A stretch of 64,000 nucleotides of DNA from contig NZ_KI519520.1 in NCBI RefSeq assembly GCF_000482865.1, forward strand, positions 27,023-91,022, in the 5' to 3' direction. The position numbers and the translations under genes are program-made. This document shows positions 62,109-64,000 of this stretch, one piece after another. This DNA is from Actinokineospora inagensis DSM 44258. GTDB taxonomy: Bacteria; Actinomycetota; Actinomycetes; Mycobacteriales; Pseudonocardiaceae. Below the pieces are notes generated by a model. That model did not search any database, was not told the DNA's origin, and saw only the letters and a list, made by a program, of their open reading frames with translations. Each line of letters starts with the position of its first letter. The first letter of the stretch is position 1.

Positions 62109-64000
62109 TCAGCGGTCCTCGGCGGTGGCGAGGAGTTGGTGGGGGAGGCCAGCGGGGAGGTCGGTGCGGCGGCTGACATTGAGTTTGCGGTAGACCCTGG
62201 TGAGGTGTTGTTCGACCGTGCTCACCGTGATGTAGAGCTTGCCGCCGATTTCGCGGTTGGTGTGGCCGAGGGCGGCGAGGACGGCGACTCGGCGTTCGGC
62301 TTCGCTGAGGGCGTCCATGCCGGTGGGTTCGCGGTGGGACTGTTCGGGGACCTCGGGGTCGCGGCCGGGGAGGAGTTCGCGGCTGAGGGGTTCGGCGTGG
62401 CAACTCTTGGCCATCTGCAGGGCGCGGCGGGCGACCGTTCGGGCTTTTTCGCAGTCGCCGGAGGCGTTGTGGGCGTGGCTCAGGTCGAGCAGGGCCCTGG
62501 CCAGTTCGAAGCGGTCGCCGCCGGTGTGCAGCAGGTCGACGGCCTCGGTCAGCAGGGTGATGCGGCGGTCGGCGGTCGACGCGGTGGCCAGGACGCGCAG
62601 GGTCGCGCCGCGGGTGCGGGCGCCTTCGCTGCCGGGGCGGGTGAGTTGGTCGGCGATCAGCGCGCGGGCGCTTTCCCGGTTGCCGAGGGCGACCTGGGCC
62701 TGGGCGGCACCGGCCCGCCACGGGACCAGGGCGGGCAGGTCGACGTCCCACCCGGACATCATCTCGCCGCAGCGCTGGAAGTCGCCGAGTGCCGCGTGTG
62801 GACGGTCGGTGGCCAGGTAGTGGCAGCCGCGGGCGTAGAGGTACTGCAGGCCGAACTGGGTCTGGTACATGGCTTCCGGCACCGGGACGCGCAGCAGCGC
62901 GGCGGCTTCGTCGTGCTTGCCCATGGCGGTCGCGGCGGCCACCCTGGTGGACAGCGGGACGCCGATGGCCACGCCCCAGCCCTGCGGGGAGAGCTTGGCG
63001 AACGCGGTGGCGGCGTGTTCGGCGGCGGCGGGCAGGTCGCCTTGGCGCATCGCGATCTCGGCGCGCATGGCGCCGAACACGGCCTGCCAGGTGACGGCGC
63101 CGCGGGCGGCGGCGTCGGTGAGCAGCGACTCGCACCAGTGCGCGGCGCGGTCGTTGCGGTCGGCGTGCACTAGGGCGGCCAGCGCGGACAGTTGTGAGCC
63201 GAGGGTCTGCTCGCCGAGCCTGCAGCTCTGCAGGATGTGTTCGGCGGCGACGACGATCTCCTCGCGTGGGCCACCGAAGCGGACCCGGTCGAGCATGGCC
63301 GACGCGCGCGCCCACGGGTTGGCCAGCGTCGCGGCCGACTGGCCGGTCTGCTCCGGCACCGGCACCCCGGCCACCACCGGCGGGAACAGGAACGCCAGCC
63401 AGTGGAACACCAGGCTCAGTTGACCGGCCTTGGGCGCGTCCCGGTGCGCGGCGGCCGACGCCAGCCCGGTGAGGGTGCCGGACAGGTCGTCGGTGTGGCC
63501 GTACCAGAGCAGGAACTTGGCCAGGTGCACGGAGTTGCGCTCGGAGAGCCTGCCCTCGGCGCGGGCGGCGCGCAGCGACGGCAGGTGCCGGGCGGCGGCC
63601 GATGGGTTGCGCCGCCACTCCACCCGCAGCAACTGGGTGGTGATGTCGGCGCGCTCGTCGGCGTCCCGGCTGATCCGGGCGGCCAGGTCGAGCCTGCCGA
63701 CGGCCAGGTCGAACCGGTCGGCGACCAGGTCCTCCTGCGCGGCGTGCCGGAGCACCTCGACCGCCCACGCGGCCTCGGTGTCCTCGCCGGTGCCCTCGGC
63801 GGCGGTGAGGTGGTGGGCGACCTCGTCGGCGGGCGCGCCGTCGCGGTAGAGCAGGCGGGCGGCGCGGGCGTGCAGGCCGCGGCGCTCGGCGGGGGCGAGG
63901 CTGTCCAGCACGGCCGCCTTGGCGACCGGGTGGCGGAACCGGCCGCCGTCGAGCAGCCCGGCCATCTCCAGCACGTCGAGCACCTGGGCGGCGGAGTCGG
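62109..64000 (-). CDS. Large LuxR-family regulator (partial at window edge)
   Basis: At least 624 residues of a LAL/MalT-like regulator; the frame stays open through base 64000, so its N-terminal ATPase lies outside. A long TPR-like helical middle is seen, followed by a C-terminal HTH (LSEAERRVAVLAALGHTNRE, then IGGKLYITVSTVEQHLTRVYRKL). Such regulators in Actinobacteria commonly control secondary-metabolite or carbon-use genes. No target is evident; the 1.3-kb repeat region separates it from the SDR gene. Confidence 0.85.
   Translation of the reverse strand, partial: DSAAQVLDVLEMAGLLDGGRFRHPVAKAAVLDSLAPAERRGLHARAARLLYRDGAPADEVAHHLTAAEGTGEDTEAAWAVEVLRHAAQEDLVADRFDLAVGRLDLAARISRDADERADITTQLLRVEWRRNPSAAARHLPSLRAARAEGRLSERNSVHLAKFLLWYGHTDDLSGTLTGLASAAAHRDAPKAGQLSLVFHWLAFLFPPVVAGVPVPEQTGQSAATLANPWARASAMLDRVRFGGPREEIVVAAEHILQSCRLGEQTLGSQLSALAALVHADRNDRAAHWCESLLTDAAARGAVTWQAVFGAMRAEIAMRQGDLPAAAEHAATAFAKLSPQGWGVAIGVPLSTRVAAATAMGKHDEAAALLRVPVPEAMYQTQFGLQYLYARGCHYLATDRPHAALGDFQRCGEMMSGWDVDLPALVPWRAGAAQAQVALGNRESARALIADQLTRPGSEGARTRGATLRVLATASTADRRITLLTEAVDLLHTGGDRFELARALLDLSHAHNASGDCEKARTVARRALQMAKSCHAEPLSRELLPGRDPEVPEQSHREPTGMDALSEAERRVAVLAALGHTNREIGGKLYITVSTVEQHLTRVYRKLNVSRRTDLPAGLPHQLLATAEDR

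Noticed and set aside
60970-63768. 932-codon open frame on the - strand
   Set aside because: Out-of-frame shadow of the LuxR gene that runs on through the repeat arrays; composition is Pro/Arg/Ser/His low-complexity.

Overview
The window is very GC-rich, uses GTG and even TTG starts freely, packs genes with 1-4 nt stop/start overlaps, and carries gene families typical of filamentous Actinobacteria: a treY/treZ/glgX trehalose cluster, an IniB/dynamin locus, DUF1707 and DUF2867 proteins, streptogrisin-type protease, large LuxR regulators, family 2B encapsulins and a DprE2-like reductase. Taken together this suggests a Pseudonocardiaceae-like chromosome (relatives of Saccharothrix, Actinokineospora or Lentzea). 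That placement is inference. I saw no rRNA, tRNA, CRISPR array, transposase or phage gene.

Layout. 203-6248 (-): glgX-treY-treZ, turning glycogen/maltodextrin into trehalose. 6428-7615 (-): a membrane Ser/Thr kinase. 7774-10203 (+): a tightly coupled three-gene operon of a Gly/Asp/Ala repeat peptide, a JmjC/cupin oxygenase and a sucrase-ferredoxin-like [2Fe-2S] protein, which looks like a peptide-modifying system I do not recognise. 10197-21704: an SDR-DUF2867 protein, a GTPase-like protein, an RCC1-repeat protein, a dynamin-like GTPase, an IniB-like protein and, divergently, an Hsp70-like protein coupled to a LuxR regulator. 21727-32612: housekeeping and stress genes (DUF1707, YceI, cysteine-desulfurase-like enzyme, S1 protease, esterase, ABC-F, TetR, PEP-mutase family, Ada-AlkA).

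33614-51108 looks like a natural-product or unusual-glycan region. A nucleotide-sugar dehydrogenase, a DUF3050 haem-oxygenase-like protein and an EF-hand protein are followed by two divergent, translationally coupled operons that fire from a shared 349-nt control region at 43.8-44.2 kb. The left operon has two Gfo/Idh/MocA dehydrogenases, a TIM-barrel isomerase, an M20 hydrolase, an Ldh2 dehydrogenase, a small conserved protein and a flavin monooxygenase. The right operon has two DegT aminotransferases, a UbiA prenyltransferase, a PPO-like flavoenzyme, a methyltransferase and an AMP-forming ligase. There is no PKS or NRPS core. An aminocyclitol or amino sugar joined to an isoprenoid or acyl group is a reasonable guess, not a conclusion.

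51855-54479 (+): a polytopic membrane NACHT NTPase. 54451-59731 (-): two family 2B encapsulin shell paralogues, a polyprenyl diphosphate synthase (cargo) and an N-terminally extended IspH, a compartmentalised isoprenoid module. 60098-60826 (+): a DprE2-like reductase. 62109-64000 (-): a LuxR regulator cut by the window edge.

Several long intergenic gaps hold tandem repeats: 62-bp units at 32.9-33.5 kb, about 46-bp units at 51.5-51.7 kb, 15-bp units at 61.0 kb, a degenerate array at 61.4-62.1 kb, and three roughly 100-bp units at 28.5-29.1 kb with a fourth, inverted relative at 14.4 kb. Many carry perfect actinobacterial DnaA-box 9-mers.
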